Assembly (NCBI GenBank): GCA_900550865.1 | Contig: URTM01000004.1 | Coordinates: 1-64,000 of the forward strand | DNA length: 64,000 nucleotides | Direction of reading: 5' to 3' | DNA from: an uncultured Dorea sp. | GTDB taxonomy: Bacteria > Bacillota > Clostridia > Lachnospirales > Lachnospiraceae | Shown here: positions 33,366 through 42,781 of the stretch, one piece after another | Layout: each line of letters begins with the position of its first letter | How positions within the stretch are numbered: the stretch's first letter is position 1 | Translations under genes and position numbers: made by a program | The notes under the pieces: model-generated | Seen by the model: only the letters and a program-made list of their open reading frames with translations | Databases searched by the model: none | Told to the model about the DNA's origin: nothing

Positions 33366-34796
33366 CTATTCAAATAATTCGTATGTCTTCTTCAATACTT
33401 CATCTGTATGTACAGTAATATCTTTATAAATAGGAATCATCTTCTTATACAGTTCTACATTTTCCGGATTTGGAACAAATGTATCCTGAATCTTAACCAT
33501 TCTTTCTACTGCTTCTTCGAAACTTCCGTACACATCTGTAGCAACTGCCGCACAGATCGCAGAGCCAAGTCCGGCTGCTCCGTTAACCACATTTCTTACT
33601 GCCGGAAGATTGAATACATCAGCAAATATCTGCATGAACAGATCACTGTTGGATCCTCCGCCTGTGATGATAATCTTATCCAATGTTACTCCTACTTCAT
33701 TGACCATGTCTTCTGTATGGCCCTTGATCGTCATTGCAACAGCTTCCAGAATAGAACGGTAAATGTGTCCTCTGGTATGTCTTCCGTCGAATCCGATCAT
33801 GATACCTTTCTTATAACGGGCATCTACAGGTGCCAGCCAGTCAAGAACGGTCATCAGTCCATCACTTCCTGCCGGAACTTTCTCAGCTTCTTCGCTCAGA
33901 AGTTCTTCTGCAGACATTCCTTTTTCTTTTGCCATCTGAATGTAGCTGTCACCAAGTACATCTCTGAACCAGCTTACTGTCCACATACCTCTGCGGATTC
34001 CGTTACTGTCATAGAAATATTTATTCGGTACACTTGAGAATTTCGGCCATGCATAAGATGTGCCTTTTAAGTTCTCTTTTCCTTCCATCATGGCTGTCGT
34101 ATAAGTTCCCAGTGAGATGCAGGCTGTCTTATCGCCCATGCATCCGGTTCCGAGGCCTTCCACCGCTTTATCATTAGATGTTGCAACAACCGGAACTCCC
34201 TGTGGAAGACCTGTTGCTTTAGCAGCATCTTCTGTTACATATCCAAGTACATCTCCAGGCATTACCAGATCGAACAGCATCTCTCTTGGCATTCCTGTTG
34301 CTTTGTAAGCTTCCGGATCATCAGACCATTTCCACTGGTCTACGTCTACCGGCCATCCATATTCATAGTTGGCAACTGTATCTTTGCATTCTCCGGTCAG
34401 TCTGTGTGTGATATATCCGGAAGAAGCTACGATGTATTTTACATCCGGATTCACATGCTCGTATGGCTGTGATACACGGATATCCATCCAGCTGAGTGCC
34501 GGCTGTGCAAGTGTTCCGTCTTCTTTCAGATATGCTCTGCAGCAACGGATCGTGCAAAGTCCGATTCCCAGGATATCCTTTGGATCTCCTTCAAATTTAT
34601 CCATACATTTTTTGGATGCCTTGCAGATTGCATCCCACCAGTCGTCATCCGGATGTTCTACATATCCCGGCTTTGGAAGGTCATACGGACGGAGCGGCTC
34701 TCTTGCCTCACATACAATATTTCCGACTGTATCAAAGATCGTGATCTTTGCGCTCTGTGACCCTTCATCTATACCCATCAAATATTTTTTACTCAT
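33366..34796 (-). CDS. FGGY-family carbohydrate kinase, YgcE-like
   Basis: 476 residues. FGGY kinases phosphorylate sugars or polyols. Seen: N-terminal phosphate loop YLMGIDEGSQSAKITIFDTV, SWMDIR, the ATP-domain elements ISLGTYTTAMM and MIGFDGRHTRGHIYRS with a likely catalytic Asp, and the family signature TGGGSNSDLFMQIFADVFNLP. The substrate cannot be read from sequence. In the E. coli ygc cluster the kinase YgcE accompanies the dehydrogenase YgcW, as here (SDR gene 39 nt upstream, same leader). Xylulose- or glycerol-kinase activity is possible but not indicated. Confidence 0.85.
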   Translation of the reverse strand: MSKKYLMGIDEGSQSAKITIFDTVGNIVCEAREPLRPYDLPKPGYVEHPDDDWWDAICKASKKCMDKFEGDPKDILGIGLCTIRCCRAYLKEDGTLAQPALSWMDIRVSQPYEHVNPDVKYIVASSGYITHRLTGECKDTVANYEYGWPVDVDQWKWSDDPEAYKATGMPREMLFDLVMPGDVLGYVTEDAAKATGLPQGVPVVATSNDKAVEGLGTGCMGDKTACISLGTYTTAMMEGKENLKGTSYAWPKFSSVPNKYFYDSNGIRRGMWTVSWFRDVLGDSYIQMAKEKGMSAEELLSEEAEKVPAGSDGLMTVLDWLAPVDARYKKGIMIGFDGRHTRGHIYRSILEAVAMTIKGHTEDMVNEVGVTLDKIIITGGGSNSDLFMQIFADVFNLPAVRNVVNGAAGLGSAICAAVATDVYGSFEEAVERMVKIQDTFVPNPENVELYKKMIPIYKDITVHTDEVLKKTYELFE

Positions 34797-34835
34797 TGTT
34801 ATCTACTCCTGTCTTACTCTGAAGTTACCGTCTGA

Positions 34836-35624
34836 TTATCTTACCAGATATCCTCCGTCTACTACCAGCAATGTTCCGTTTACATAATCTGCTGCTTTAC
34901 TTGCAAGGAATACCATTGCTCCCATAAGATCCTGTCTTTCTCCCCAGCGGTCTGCAGGAATGTGCTCTTTAATCTTAACGTATTTTGGATCTTCTTCATT
35001 TCCGCTTCCTGTTCCGGCTGTCATAGCTGTCTGGAAGTATCCAGGTGCGATACCGTTAACTGTGATTCCATATTTTCCAAGTTCGTCAGCATATGCTTTT
35101 GTAAGTCCCATAAGCCCTGCTTTCATAGCTGCGTATGCCGGTGATCCAAGTCCGCCGAGGAATGAGAAGAGTGAGCAGATGTTAATGATTCTTCCGCTCT
35201 TCTGAGGAATCATGTATTTAGCAACTGCGTGGCTTAAGTCAAATGCACCTGTCAGGTTGATAGCGATCATCGGATCCCATTCAGCTCTTCCGAAATCAAG
35301 TACATCAGCGATCTTGCAGATACCTGCACAGTTTACAAGGATGTCGATGCTTCCGTATGTCTCTACACACTTCTCAGCAATCTTGTCACACATTTCGTCT
35401 TCTGTCAGATCTCCCTGCATGAATGTGTATTTTACTCCACAGTCTTCGATCATTTTCTTCGTTGTTCCATCGTCATCTACATAAGCAAATGTGAAGATGT
35501 TTGCTCCTGCTTTTGCAAGTGCCAGTGCAAATGCCTGTCCGAGTCCACTGTTTCCACCTGTAACAATTGCGTTTTTACCCTTTAAAGAAAAGAAATCCAT
35601 TGAAAAATCATTAATATTTAACAT
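34836..35624 (-). CDS. SDR-family oxidoreductase, YgcW-like
   Basis: 262 residues. NAD(P)-dependent short-chain dehydrogenase: the cofactor motif AIVTGGNSGLGQAFALALAK (about 18-37), NCAGI, the serine in NICSLFSFLGGLG and the catalytic YAAMK, then PGYFQTAMTAG. Related to gluconate-type dehydrogenases; it probably interconverts an alcohol and a ketone of the pathway intermediate phosphorylated by the neighbouring kinase. GGAGG precedes the ATG. First gene of the operon behind leader C. Confidence 0.87.
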   Translation of the reverse strand: MLNINDFSMDFFSLKGKNAIVTGGNSGLGQAFALALAKAGANIFTFAYVDDDGTTKKMIEDCGVKYTFMQGDLTEDEMCDKIAEKCVETYGSIDILVNCAGICKIADVLDFGRAEWDPMIAINLTGAFDLSHAVAKYMIPQKSGRIINICSLFSFLGGLGSPAYAAMKAGLMGLTKAYADELGKYGITVNGIAPGYFQTAMTAGTGSGNEEDPKYVKIKEHIPADRWGERQDLMGAMVFLASKAADYVNGTLLVVDGGYLVR

Positions 35625-35701
35625 TATTTTTTACCTCCATTTTGTCCCAACATTTATCTTTGCTAAAAACGAATTCCTTCATCTGCGCACAATGAAGAAA
35701 C

Positions 35702-35773
35702 AAAAAGAGAGAGTCCCTTCCACCCACTTCACGTAGGTAAAAGTTACTCTCTCTTTCGCTCTTTTAGTAACTG
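35702..35773 (-). promoter_or_regulatory. leader C: conserved antiterminator/terminator element before the SDR-kinase-surE unit
   Basis: Minus strand: CAGTTAC (35767-35773), TAAAAGAGCGAAAGAGAGA, GTAAC (35743-35747). GTTAC and GTAAC can pair. The alternative structure is a terminator: AAAGAGAGAGT (35746-35756) pairs perfectly with ACTCTCTCTTT (35704-35714), followed by TTTTTG. The two structures share the AGAGAGT segment and exclude each other. Same design as leaders A and B. Confidence 0.8.
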
Positions 35774-35778
35774 TCTAT

Positions 35779-35807
35779 ATTATAAATCCAACCCTCAAAT
35801 ATGTCAA
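35779..35807 (-). promoter_or_regulatory. promoter of leader C
   Basis: Minus strand TTGACA (35802-35807), 17-nt spacer, TATAAT (35779-35784), then ATAGAC and AGTTAC, so the RNA should begin at or just before the CAGTTAC motif. Confidence 0.8.
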
Positions 35808-35841
35808 TATCGTGATAATACCAAAAGAAACATCTTGTTTT

Positions 35842-36732
35842 TTATACACTTTGCACAATTCTAAGTTCATTCTTCAATACTGGTGTAAAACGCACCGTCT
35901 GAAATTTTCTTGTAAATAATTCACATTTACACAGGAACAGATAGAAAATATTTCTTCCGCTTCCATGAAGCGTCTCAAAGTTTCCCTGTCCTTTTGCAAT
36001 ACACAGATCTGCTTCATCGATTAAATGTCTTACCTCCGAATTGATCTCATCGATCGGTGTTCCCGGCACATCGGTTCCATTCGGCATTACATTTACAATA
36101 TCCGTCAGACCGATATCTTCTGCATCCTCATATGTCGCATCATTCAACGTAGGAAATCCTCTGACAACTACCGTTATATCTAACTGCGGATATAATCTCT
36201 TCAGGACTCTGATGAATATTTTATCCAGCACGATCTCGCCGGCATTATCAGTAATATACACCAGTGTTCCTGCTTCTTCCAGTTCATTCTTAAGTCTCGC
36301 CAGTTCATCCTCATTCAGCGTAACATCTGCTCTGCTTTCCAACAGCTCTCCCAGCTGATCTTCACTCACATCATCCATTGCTCCAAAATCTATATAATTC
36401 CCCGTTACTGCATACTGGATAGCCGCAAGGAATTCATCTGACGCATTCTCTATATCGCCGCTGATCTTCTGCTCCATCTCCAGAAGTTTGTGATTATACT
36501 TCTTTTTTGGCTTTTCATACGCATCCATAATACCAACTTTTTCATCGACGATAGACAATATCTCCGCCATCATCACCGGAGCCGGCATATCTCCGATCCG
36601 TTTATCCGTATCCAGAAATTTATCAATACGCTTCAGGAGCGTATCCCTGGTCTCTTCCGACACTCTGTACTGCTCCAGAAGTCCCTCTGCTTTGTTCCTG
36701 CAGCATGTCAGGCATACTGTATCCGCATTCAT
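35842..36732 (-). CDS. DUF89 (ARMT1-like) family protein
   Basis: 296 residues from the ATG at 36732 (GAAGG 7 nt upstream). DUF89 proteins are metal-dependent phosphatases thought to remove damaged or excess sugar and cofactor phosphates. Seen: N-terminal CLTCCRNKAEGLL, the metal-binding YITDNAGEIVLDKIFI and the KGQGNFETLHG motif. Last gene of the ten-gene operon, 88 nt after the YgcP-like gene, with a small GGCA/TGCC hairpin in between. A house-cleaning role for a phosphorylated pathway intermediate is inferred. Confidence 0.85.
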   Translation of the reverse strand: MNADTVCLTCCRNKAEGLLEQYRVSEETRDTLLKRIDKFLDTDKRIGDMPAPVMMAEILSIVDEKVGIMDAYEKPKKKYNHKLLEMEQKISGDIENASDEFLAAIQYAVTGNYIDFGAMDDVSEDQLGELLESRADVTLNEDELARLKNELEEAGTLVYITDNAGEIVLDKIFIRVLKRLYPQLDITVVVRGFPTLNDATYEDAEDIGLTDIVNVMPNGTDVPGTPIDEINSEVRHLIDEADLCIAKGQGNFETLHGSGRNIFYLFLCKCELFTRKFQTVRFTPVLKNELRIVQSV

Positions 36733-36820
36733 CTTCTCACCTTCTTTATAGTTACAGAGGCACTGCCTCCGGCAATGCCCTTGCACATTCTATTCTAATT
36801 ATACTTCCAGTCCCTGTATT

Positions 36821-37399
36821 CTAACAGTCCCACACTCTGCGGTTCGATGTTGCAACTGCAATTGCACCCACTTTTAATGCACCCATTACATCGTCTTTAT
36901 CCTGTGTCAGACCACTTGCCACTACTGGTCTGTCAATCTTTTCTATCAGAAAACTCATAACCTTTGAAAGACCTGCTGGAAGAAACTCTACAATATCCGG
37001 ATTACAGTTCTTAATATGTTTTTCGATATTCGCATATGTAAAACGATCCATCAAATAAAATCTCTGGATCGTAAACAATCCCACATCGTTCGCCCTCTTG
37101 ATCATCGCCGGTTTCATACTGATGATTCCATCAGCCCTGGTATATTTCTTTAAAAAATCCACACTGATCTCTTTGGAAGAAAGGCCAACGATCAGGTCCA
37201 TATGCACGATTGCCATCTTTCCTGCCTCTTTTACTTTCTCCACAATCTCCGGAATGGTACAGATATCTCCATAAACAATATACACAATGTCGCAGTCTGA
37301 TTCCGGAAGTGCTTCAAGCCATTCATCATTGATAATCTCCGGAATTACCGGGCAATTCTCTGTTGCCTCCATAAAAAAGTCCTTTGTCAAAGGTTCCAT
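36821..37399 (-). CDS. GlpP-family antiterminator, YgcP-like
   Basis: 192 residues, the length of GlpP. GlpP binds glycerol 3-phosphate and leader RNA in B. subtilis and prevents termination. Family features seen: VHMDLIVGLSSKEISVDFLK, ADGIISMKPAMIKRANDVGL, TIQRFYLMD, PDIVEFLPAGL, PVVASGLTQDKDDVMGALKV, and the C-terminal AVATSNRRVWDC matching the TSN..W ending of GlpP. It is encoded inside an operon whose leader, and those of two neighbouring units, contain a shared terminator element, so these RNAs are its likely targets. Whether it senses glycerol 3-phosphate or another phosphate is unknown. 3 nt after the BCCT gene. Confidence 0.87.
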   Translation of the reverse strand: MEPLTKDFFMEATENCPVIPEIINDEWLEALPESDCDIVYIVYGDICTIPEIVEKVKEAGKMAIVHMDLIVGLSSKEISVDFLKKYTRADGIISMKPAMIKRANDVGLFTIQRFYLMDRFTYANIEKHIKNCNPDIVEFLPAGLSKVMSFLIEKIDRPVVASGLTQDKDDVMGALKVGAIAVATSNRRVWDC

Positions 37400-37402
37400 C
37401 TT

Positions 37403-39004
37403 CTATTCCTCCTTCACGGGCAGACGCGGACTCTCTATAGGCCTTCCATTACTGTCATAATCCTCTTTATGCACATCATATTTCTGCGGATTCTTCGCAA
37501 TCTTCAGCAATCCTATGATCATCAGCACCAAGATAAACATATTCGGGAATCCACCCAGATTCGATGCTGCTTTGATACCGTCAATTCCGGCAAAACTGAT
37601 CAGGATCCAAGTTACAACACCAACTGTAATTCCCCATACGATCTTCAACCATGGTGCAGCTTCCTGTTCTTCCTGCGTAATACCATATGTGCAAAGTCCT
37701 GCCATCGCATTCGTGTTCGAATCCGAAGCTGTTACAAATGAAATAAATACAATAAATAAATAAAACGGAATAACAATTACTGCTAATGGAAGCTGTTCAA
37801 ACACTTTATATACAACCGCTTCTGTCCCTTTGCTCAATAGAGTATCATACATTCCGGCTCCGTTCAACTCATAATAAATTGTTGCGGTAGAGAACAGTCC
37901 CATCCACACCGTACTGAAGATGGCCGGAATAATGAAGTTACATTTGATCGCATCTTTGATCGTATAACCTTTTAAGATCTTTCCAAGGAATACAGCTGTT
38001 ACCGGTGTCCATGAAAGCCAGTTGCACCAGTAGAAGATCGGCCAGCTTCTTGCCCATGTATCTCCGAATACATCCCCTGACATCAGACTCATCGGAAGGA
38101 AATCCCTGACATATACGCCCCAGGATTCTACCGACATATTCAACATATAAGCGGTCGGTCCGAATACCAGAAGGAATGCAAATAATACCATGTATACTTT
38201 TGCATTGACAGATGACAGAATCTTAATTCCTTTCATGACTCCCGATACGCTGGAAATGATAAATGTCGTAACGATAACGATAATAACGATTCCCCACATA
38301 ACAGCACCACTCTTTAATCCGGTAAGATTCTGGATTCCTCCTGCGATCGTAAGTGTTCCGGTTCCAAGTGACGCTGACATACCTGCTACCAGTGTCACCA
38401 GACAGATCACATCGACTACTCCATTATATTTCTTTACTTTTTCTCCCAATGCCGGTACCAGTGCAGATCCCATAGAATATGACTGTTTCATATTATAGAA
38501 TACAAATGCAAATACCAGTGTTGCTACAGTATAGATTGCATATGGTGACCATGTCCATTCCAGGAACATCGTCTTCATTGCAAATATTGCTGCCCCTGGA
38601 GACGCTGCTTTTACGCCTTCAGATGCCGGTGGCGCATACAGATGATATAACGGTTCTGCACACGCCCAGAATAAGATTCCGGCTGCGATCGTGGTACAAA
38701 GTGTGATCCATACCAGATCCAGGAATTTCATCTTTGGATGTGCCTTACTTCCGCCAATCCTTACTTTTCCAAGCGGCGAAAAATATACAATAATAACTGT
38801 GATCACACACATTACCGTAACAATATTAAACGCCCACGAGAAATTATTTAAGATCCAGCCTGTAACTGCATTCAATCCCGCCAGGAATGCATCTCCGTTC
38901 ACAAGGCTGACTACTACCATCGCGATCAATAACAACCACGGTGGAAAGAATACGGCTTTTCTTAATTTTAATTCTACTTTTTTCTCATTCACTGCTGCTG
39001 TCAT
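37403..39004 (-). CDS. BCCT-family transporter
   Basis: 533 residues, about twelve hydrophobic segments. Betaine/carnitine/choline-type transporters move trimethylammonium compounds or related zwitterions. Seen: WAFNIVTVMCVITVIIVYFS, FYNMKQSYSMGSALVPALGE, the conserved IFYWCNWLSWTPVTAVFLGK and SFVTASDSNTNAMAGL. The aromatic-box pattern of glycine betaine carriers could not be confirmed by eye. A BCCT carrier is not part of the E. coli ygc cluster, so it may import the particular substrate of this operon. Overlaps the ycxB-like gene by 4 nt. Confidence 0.9.
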   Translation of the reverse strand: MTAAVNEKKVELKLRKAVFFPPWLLLIAMVVVSLVNGDAFLAGLNAVTGWILNNFSWAFNIVTVMCVITVIIVYFSPLGKVRIGGSKAHPKMKFLDLVWITLCTTIAAGILFWACAEPLYHLYAPPASEGVKAASPGAAIFAMKTMFLEWTWSPYAIYTVATLVFAFVFYNMKQSYSMGSALVPALGEKVKKYNGVVDVICLVTLVAGMSASLGTGTLTIAGGIQNLTGLKSGAVMWGIVIIVIVTTFIISSVSGVMKGIKILSSVNAKVYMVLFAFLLVFGPTAYMLNMSVESWGVYVRDFLPMSLMSGDVFGDTWARSWPIFYWCNWLSWTPVTAVFLGKILKGYTIKDAIKCNFIIPAIFSTVWMGLFSTATIYYELNGAGMYDTLLSKGTEAVVYKVFEQLPLAVIVIPFYLFIVFISFVTASDSNTNAMAGLCTYGITQEEQEAAPWLKIVWGITVGVVTWILISFAGIDGIKAASNLGGFPNMFILVLMIIGLLKIAKNPQKYDVHKEDYDSNGRPIESPRLPVKEE

Positions 39005-39525
39005 AACTTTTCTCCTCTCTCTATCGTTATGTGCACTATCTTGGAACCGACTTCTCTCAGTATCTGTTCCAGTTCCTGTTCCTCCTTCTCTTTCATAATT
39101 CTCTTTGGAATCGTGAATACTTCCCGGTTCACCCGTAATACATAAAGTCTCCCGGAAATATACGCTTCCGTATTTTTATCCGTCATTTCAACAGATTGAT
39201 TCTTATCTCCGTACTGGATCTTGTCTTTTTGTATCCTGACATTATAGCTGCCCTTTTCTCCTGCAATCTTTTTTGCTCTCTGCTTCCTGCTGAATGCCGG
39301 TACGTAAATGATATACAAAAGCAGCAGAACCATAACGCCCAGTAACACGATCCAGAAGAACTGCTGTGAGTCACGTATATATGCAATCAACGCACCCACA
39401 CCGATCAGACTGATCACGCCTACATTTATATCTCTGAACTTCCCCTCTTTTTTGTAATCCAGACACAGAAGTGCCTCCTCTATCTCAGCCCCGGTAAGTT
39501 GATATTGAAACTTCAGCGCTCTCAT
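39001..39525 (-). CDS. YcxB-like membrane protein
   Basis: 174 residues. Two adjacent transmembrane helices (about 36-52 and 55-75, including FFWIVLLGVMVLLLLYIIYV) followed by a beta-rich cytosolic domain (YNVRIQKDKIQYGDKNQSVEMTD, RLYVLRVNREVFTIPKRIM) typical of the YcxB family, of unknown function. It overlaps both neighbours (etfA 4 nt, BCCT 4 nt), so translation is coupled and a link to the transporter is likely. Confidence 0.75.
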   Translation of the reverse strand: MRALKFQYQLTGAEIEEALLCLDYKKEGKFRDINVGVISLIGVGALIAYIRDSQQFFWIVLLGVMVLLLLYIIYVPAFSRKQRAKKIAGEKGSYNVRIQKDKIQYGDKNQSVEMTDKNTEAYISGRLYVLRVNREVFTIPKRIMKEKEEQELEQILREVGSKIVHITIERGEKL

Positions 39526-40514
39526 CTCCTCTCTTTTATGATCCGGATCAATTCCGGTACGATTTCGTACATATCTCCGACCATCGGATAATGCGCGATC
39601 TCGAAGATCCTTGCCTCCGGATCTTCATTGATCGCAATAATATTTTTCGTGTTCTTCATACCTGCCATGAACTGTACTGTTCCCGATACGCCGCAGGTAA
39701 TCATATAATCCGGACTCACGGTATTACCTGATAAGCCGATCTGCTCTTTCGGCAGCATCCAGCCTTTTTCGACAAGCGCTCGGCTGGATGCAAGCTTGCC
39801 GCCCAAAAGTCCTGCCAGCTCCCGTAACATCTCCAGATCTTCTTTTTTCTTCACACCGCGCCCGGCAACTACCAGTATCTTCTCTTCGGTAATCCCTTTT
39901 TCTGTTTTCTCTGCCTTCGACGATATGATTTCTATTTCTTTACTTTCTTTCTCTACTTTTTTGTTTACATATTCTGTGACATTCCGATCATTCTTATCCA
40001 CCTTCTGCATGACTCCCGGTCTGACCGTTGCAAACTGTGGTCTGCTGAACTGTGTCACAATATCTGCCATAATATTTCCGCCAAATGCCGGTCTCGACTG
40101 GACAAGATTGCCTTCCTCATTGATTGCAAGGCCGGTGCAGTCTGCTGTAAGTCCGGTCTGGAATCTGACTGCCAGTCCCGGTGCCAGCGATCTGCCTTCG
40201 TATGTACCGCCTACCAGCACGATGGAAGGCTTCAGTTCTTCTATGCATTCCGCCATAATCCGCGTATATAACGGTGATTCATATTCATCTTCTGATTCAT
40301 ACAGATATGCTTTTTCAACCGGATAGCCTTTCAACGCTTCCCGGATTCTATCCATATCTTTTCCGATTCCTGCCACATAGACCGGATCTTTTGACACTTC
40401 GGACAACCTGACCGCTTCCCCGATCAGTTCTTCACTTGCTGTATGAAGTTCTCCTTTATAGCATTCCAGATATACCAGGATTCCGGACCATTCTTTTTTA
40501 TCTGCTTCTATCAT
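39522..40514 (-). CDS. etfA: electron transfer flavoprotein alpha subunit, second set
   Basis: 330 residues. FAD-binding EtfA: the C-terminal domain shows ILVVAGRGVKKKEDLEMLRE, KLASSRALVEKGWMLPKEQIG, LSGNTVSPDYMITCGVSGTVQF and NTKNIIAINEDPEARIF. The N-terminal part lacks the ferredoxin extension seen in bifurcating lactate dehydrogenase Etf of Acetobacterium. It pairs with the adjacent EtfB (4-nt overlap) and probably accepts electrons from the GlcD-type oxidase encoded just upstream. Confidence 0.93.
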   Translation of the reverse strand: MIEADKKEWSGILVYLECYKGELHTASEELIGEAVRLSEVSKDPVYVAGIGKDMDRIREALKGYPVEKAYLYESEDEYESPLYTRIMAECIEELKPSIVLVGGTYEGRSLAPGLAVRFQTGLTADCTGLAINEEGNLVQSRPAFGGNIMADIVTQFSRPQFATVRPGVMQKVDKNDRNVTEYVNKKVEKESKEIEIISSKAEKTEKGITEEKILVVAGRGVKKKEDLEMLRELAGLLGGKLASSRALVEKGWMLPKEQIGLSGNTVSPDYMITCGVSGTVQFMAGMKNTKNIIAINEDPEARIFEIAHYPMVGDMYEIVPELIRIIKERR

Positions 40515-41308
40515 CGCCCATCCTCCTTCAGTAATTCATTCAGGACTTCCGCAATATACAGCGCAGCCTCATTCTTTTCCATACATAAGAGTTCCTGTTT
40601 GCTGGTCCGCTCCGGAGGATAGATCTTCTTTACTCTTGTCGCAGATCCCTTCAGTCCATAATGTTCCGGATTCTGATCTTCCAGATCTCCCATGGAGATC
40701 CGGTGGATCTCTTTTTTTCTTCCGCTGATCTTTAACTTAAGAGATGGCATTCTCGGCGGGAATCCGTCACGTTCTACGGACATAAGACACGGAAGTGTTA
40801 CTTTCGCCGTCACTGTTCTGTGTTCCATACAATACTCAACCCCTAACGTATGCTCATCCAGAACATCTATTCCGGTCACCCAGTTCAGTCTCGGTATCTG
40901 CATCCATTCCGCGATCGCACCGCTTACCTGAGCGGTATCGCCATCTGTTGTCTGTCTTCCGCATAAGATCATATCATAATCATCTGCCGACTGTATCGCC
41001 TGCTTCAGTGTATAAGACGTTGCAAGCACGTCCGCTCCGGCAAATGCTTTGTCGCAGATCAGATATCCCTCATCTGCTCCCATTGCAAAGGCTTCCCGCA
41101 GGACCATCTCTGCTTTATCTGGTCCCATTGTAAATACATGCACTTCCCCGCCACATTGTTCTCTGATGCGGAGTGCTGCTTCCAATGCTGCAAGATCATA
41201 TACGTTTACAATTGCCTGCAGACCCGAACGGATCATTACACCGGTCTTTTTATCCATATCTCCCTGCGAAGTTGCCGGGACCTGTTTCATACATACTGCA
41301 ATTTTCAT
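40511..41308 (-). CDS. etfB: electron transfer flavoprotein beta subunit, second set
   Basis: 265 residues from the ATG at 41308 (AGGAAG 10 nt upstream; an ATG two codons earlier is possible), giving the standard MKIAVCMKQVPATS start. EtfB features: NVYDLAALEAALRIREQCGG, VFTMGPDKAEMVLREAFAMGADEGYLI, DMILCGRQTTDGDTAQVSGA and LPCLMSVERDGFPPRMPSLK. The longer frame extends into the glcD gene on an overlapping frame and is not supported. Confidence 0.93.
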   Translation of the reverse strand: MKIAVCMKQVPATSQGDMDKKTGVMIRSGLQAIVNVYDLAALEAALRIREQCGGEVHVFTMGPDKAEMVLREAFAMGADEGYLICDKAFAGADVLATSYTLKQAIQSADDYDMILCGRQTTDGDTAQVSGAIAEWMQIPRLNWVTGIDVLDEHTLGVEYCMEHRTVTAKVTLPCLMSVERDGFPPRMPSLKLKISGRKKEIHRISMGDLEDQNPEHYGLKGSATRVKKIYPPERTSKQELLCMEKNEAALYIAEVLNELLKEDGR

Positions 41309-41322
41309 ACGCATTCCACTTC

Positions 41323-42747
41323 CTAACCCAGTATATTTCCCTGATTCAGTCTGCCTTCTATATCCAGATGCGCCTTTAACTTTCTGCACAATTCCTGATA
41401 ATCTTCCGGAACGCAGGCACCTAATATCTGACGTTTTAACTTGCCGACGCCGTGTTCTCCCGACAGGACTCCATGTAAGTCTCTGGTACGTTCCGCCCAT
41501 TTTCTAATGAGTCCGATGCCCTTTTCATATGCTTCATAATCCTCCGGCAGGATATTCACATGCAGATGATTCTCCAGTGCATGTCCGAAGATACAACCTT
41601 CCAGACCAGCCTGGCTCATGTCTTCTTCATACTGTTCCAGCAGATCTTTAAATGTCTGCTCACCGATCACCATATCTGTTCCCAGCTTCGTGATCCGTTC
41701 ATCTTTTCTTCTCTGTTCTTCGATATAAAGGTTCGCCGTCTCAGCTGCCGCATGGCGGAATGCATGAAGCTTCTCCACTTCTGTCTCTCCGGACAGTGCC
41801 CATGCCTGATCCGGATCGCTTCCACACTCCATGGCAGCTTCCATCAGACTTTCGGCGATTACTTCAATTCCTTCTTCACTTCCCTGAAGTTCCGTGTAAA
41901 CCAGTGCCTGAATATTCTCTTCAATATCCGGCAGTTCTTTGATCTTTGTCATCGTCTCTTTTCTGGCTTCGATCAGATCCATACTTCTGCGGTCCATATA
42001 CTCCACTGCTGCAATCTTTGCATCTTCCGCTTCCGGCAATTCGCTGCGAAGCATATCTACAAATCCTGCGGCACCGTCTTTTTCCTCAAAGAAGAAGACA
42101 ATTCCCCAGACAGCTTCCGGTTTTGGGATTACTTTCAATGTGATTCTGGTGATGATTCCCGTAATTCCTTCTTTTCCAAGAACCATATCCAGTGCAGCAA
42201 TCGTCTCTCCCGGCAGGATTTCTTCTTCCTGTCCTCTGGAAATCTCTCTTACATTGCCTGCACCATCGATCAGACGGATATTTTCTATATAATTCTCTGT
42301 CTCCCCGTACAACATGTGGCTGATTCCCTGCGCACCCGAAGCTGCGATTCCACCGATCGATGCCGATGTCTCTGTCGGATCCGGCGGCCAGAACAGATGC
42401 TCTTTCCGGAATCTTGCTGTAATTTCTTTTCTAAGCTCCATAAGATTGATCCCCGGCTCTACTGTGATCCGTCCGGTTCCGTCTGCTTCCACCGAATGTT
42501 CAATTACTTTATTCATATGAGACAGATTTAAAATATGACCGCCCATCGGAACACCGGCTCCTGCAATTCCTGTCTTTGCTCCCTGGATCGTCACCGGTAC
42601 CTGCTCTTCTTTCATCTGTTCTAATATAGCAAGTATCTCTTCTTCTGATTCCGGGAACGAAATGCTGTCCGCATGACCTTTATATTTCGATTCGTCTATC
42701 AGATATTCTTCATATTTTTCTTCCATCTGATAAATGGTTGCTGCCAT
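41323..42747 (-). CDS. GlcD-type FAD-dependent 2-hydroxyacid dehydrogenase
   Basis: 474 residues. The family (glycolate oxidase GlcD, D-lactate dehydrogenase, Etf-linked LctD) oxidises 2-hydroxyacids with FAD. N-terminal FAD-binding domain: VPVTIQGAKTGIAGAGVPMG, ITVEPGINLMELRKEI and TETSASIGGIAASGAQGIS; C-terminal cap with GVLSGEHGVGKLKR and LDIEGRLNQGNILG. It sits between two Etf pairs; the set immediately downstream (second EtfB/EtfA) is its likely electron acceptor, as with lactate dehydrogenase-Etf complexes. Substrate unknown. Confidence 0.9.
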   Translation of the reverse strand: MAATIYQMEEKYEEYLIDESKYKGHADSISFPESEEEILAILEQMKEEQVPVTIQGAKTGIAGAGVPMGGHILNLSHMNKVIEHSVEADGTGRITVEPGINLMELRKEITARFRKEHLFWPPDPTETSASIGGIAASGAQGISHMLYGETENYIENIRLIDGAGNVREISRGQEEEILPGETIAALDMVLGKEGITGIITRITLKVIPKPEAVWGIVFFFEEKDGAAGFVDMLRSELPEAEDAKIAAVEYMDRRSMDLIEARKETMTKIKELPDIEENIQALVYTELQGSEEGIEVIAESLMEAAMECGSDPDQAWALSGETEVEKLHAFRHAAAETANLYIEEQRRKDERITKLGTDMVIGEQTFKDLLEQYEEDMSQAGLEGCIFGHALENHLHVNILPEDYEAYEKGIGLIRKWAERTRDLHGVLSGEHGVGKLKRQILGACVPEDYQELCRKLKAHLDIEGRLNQGNILG

Positions 42748-42781
42748 ATCTTCCGCCTCCTTACGTGTAATGATTTTTTTA

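Noticed and set aside
41560..42531. 323-codon plus-strand frame opposite the GlcD-type gene
   Set aside because: Antisense shadow of a well-supported gene; Cys/Phe/His-rich with no family features.
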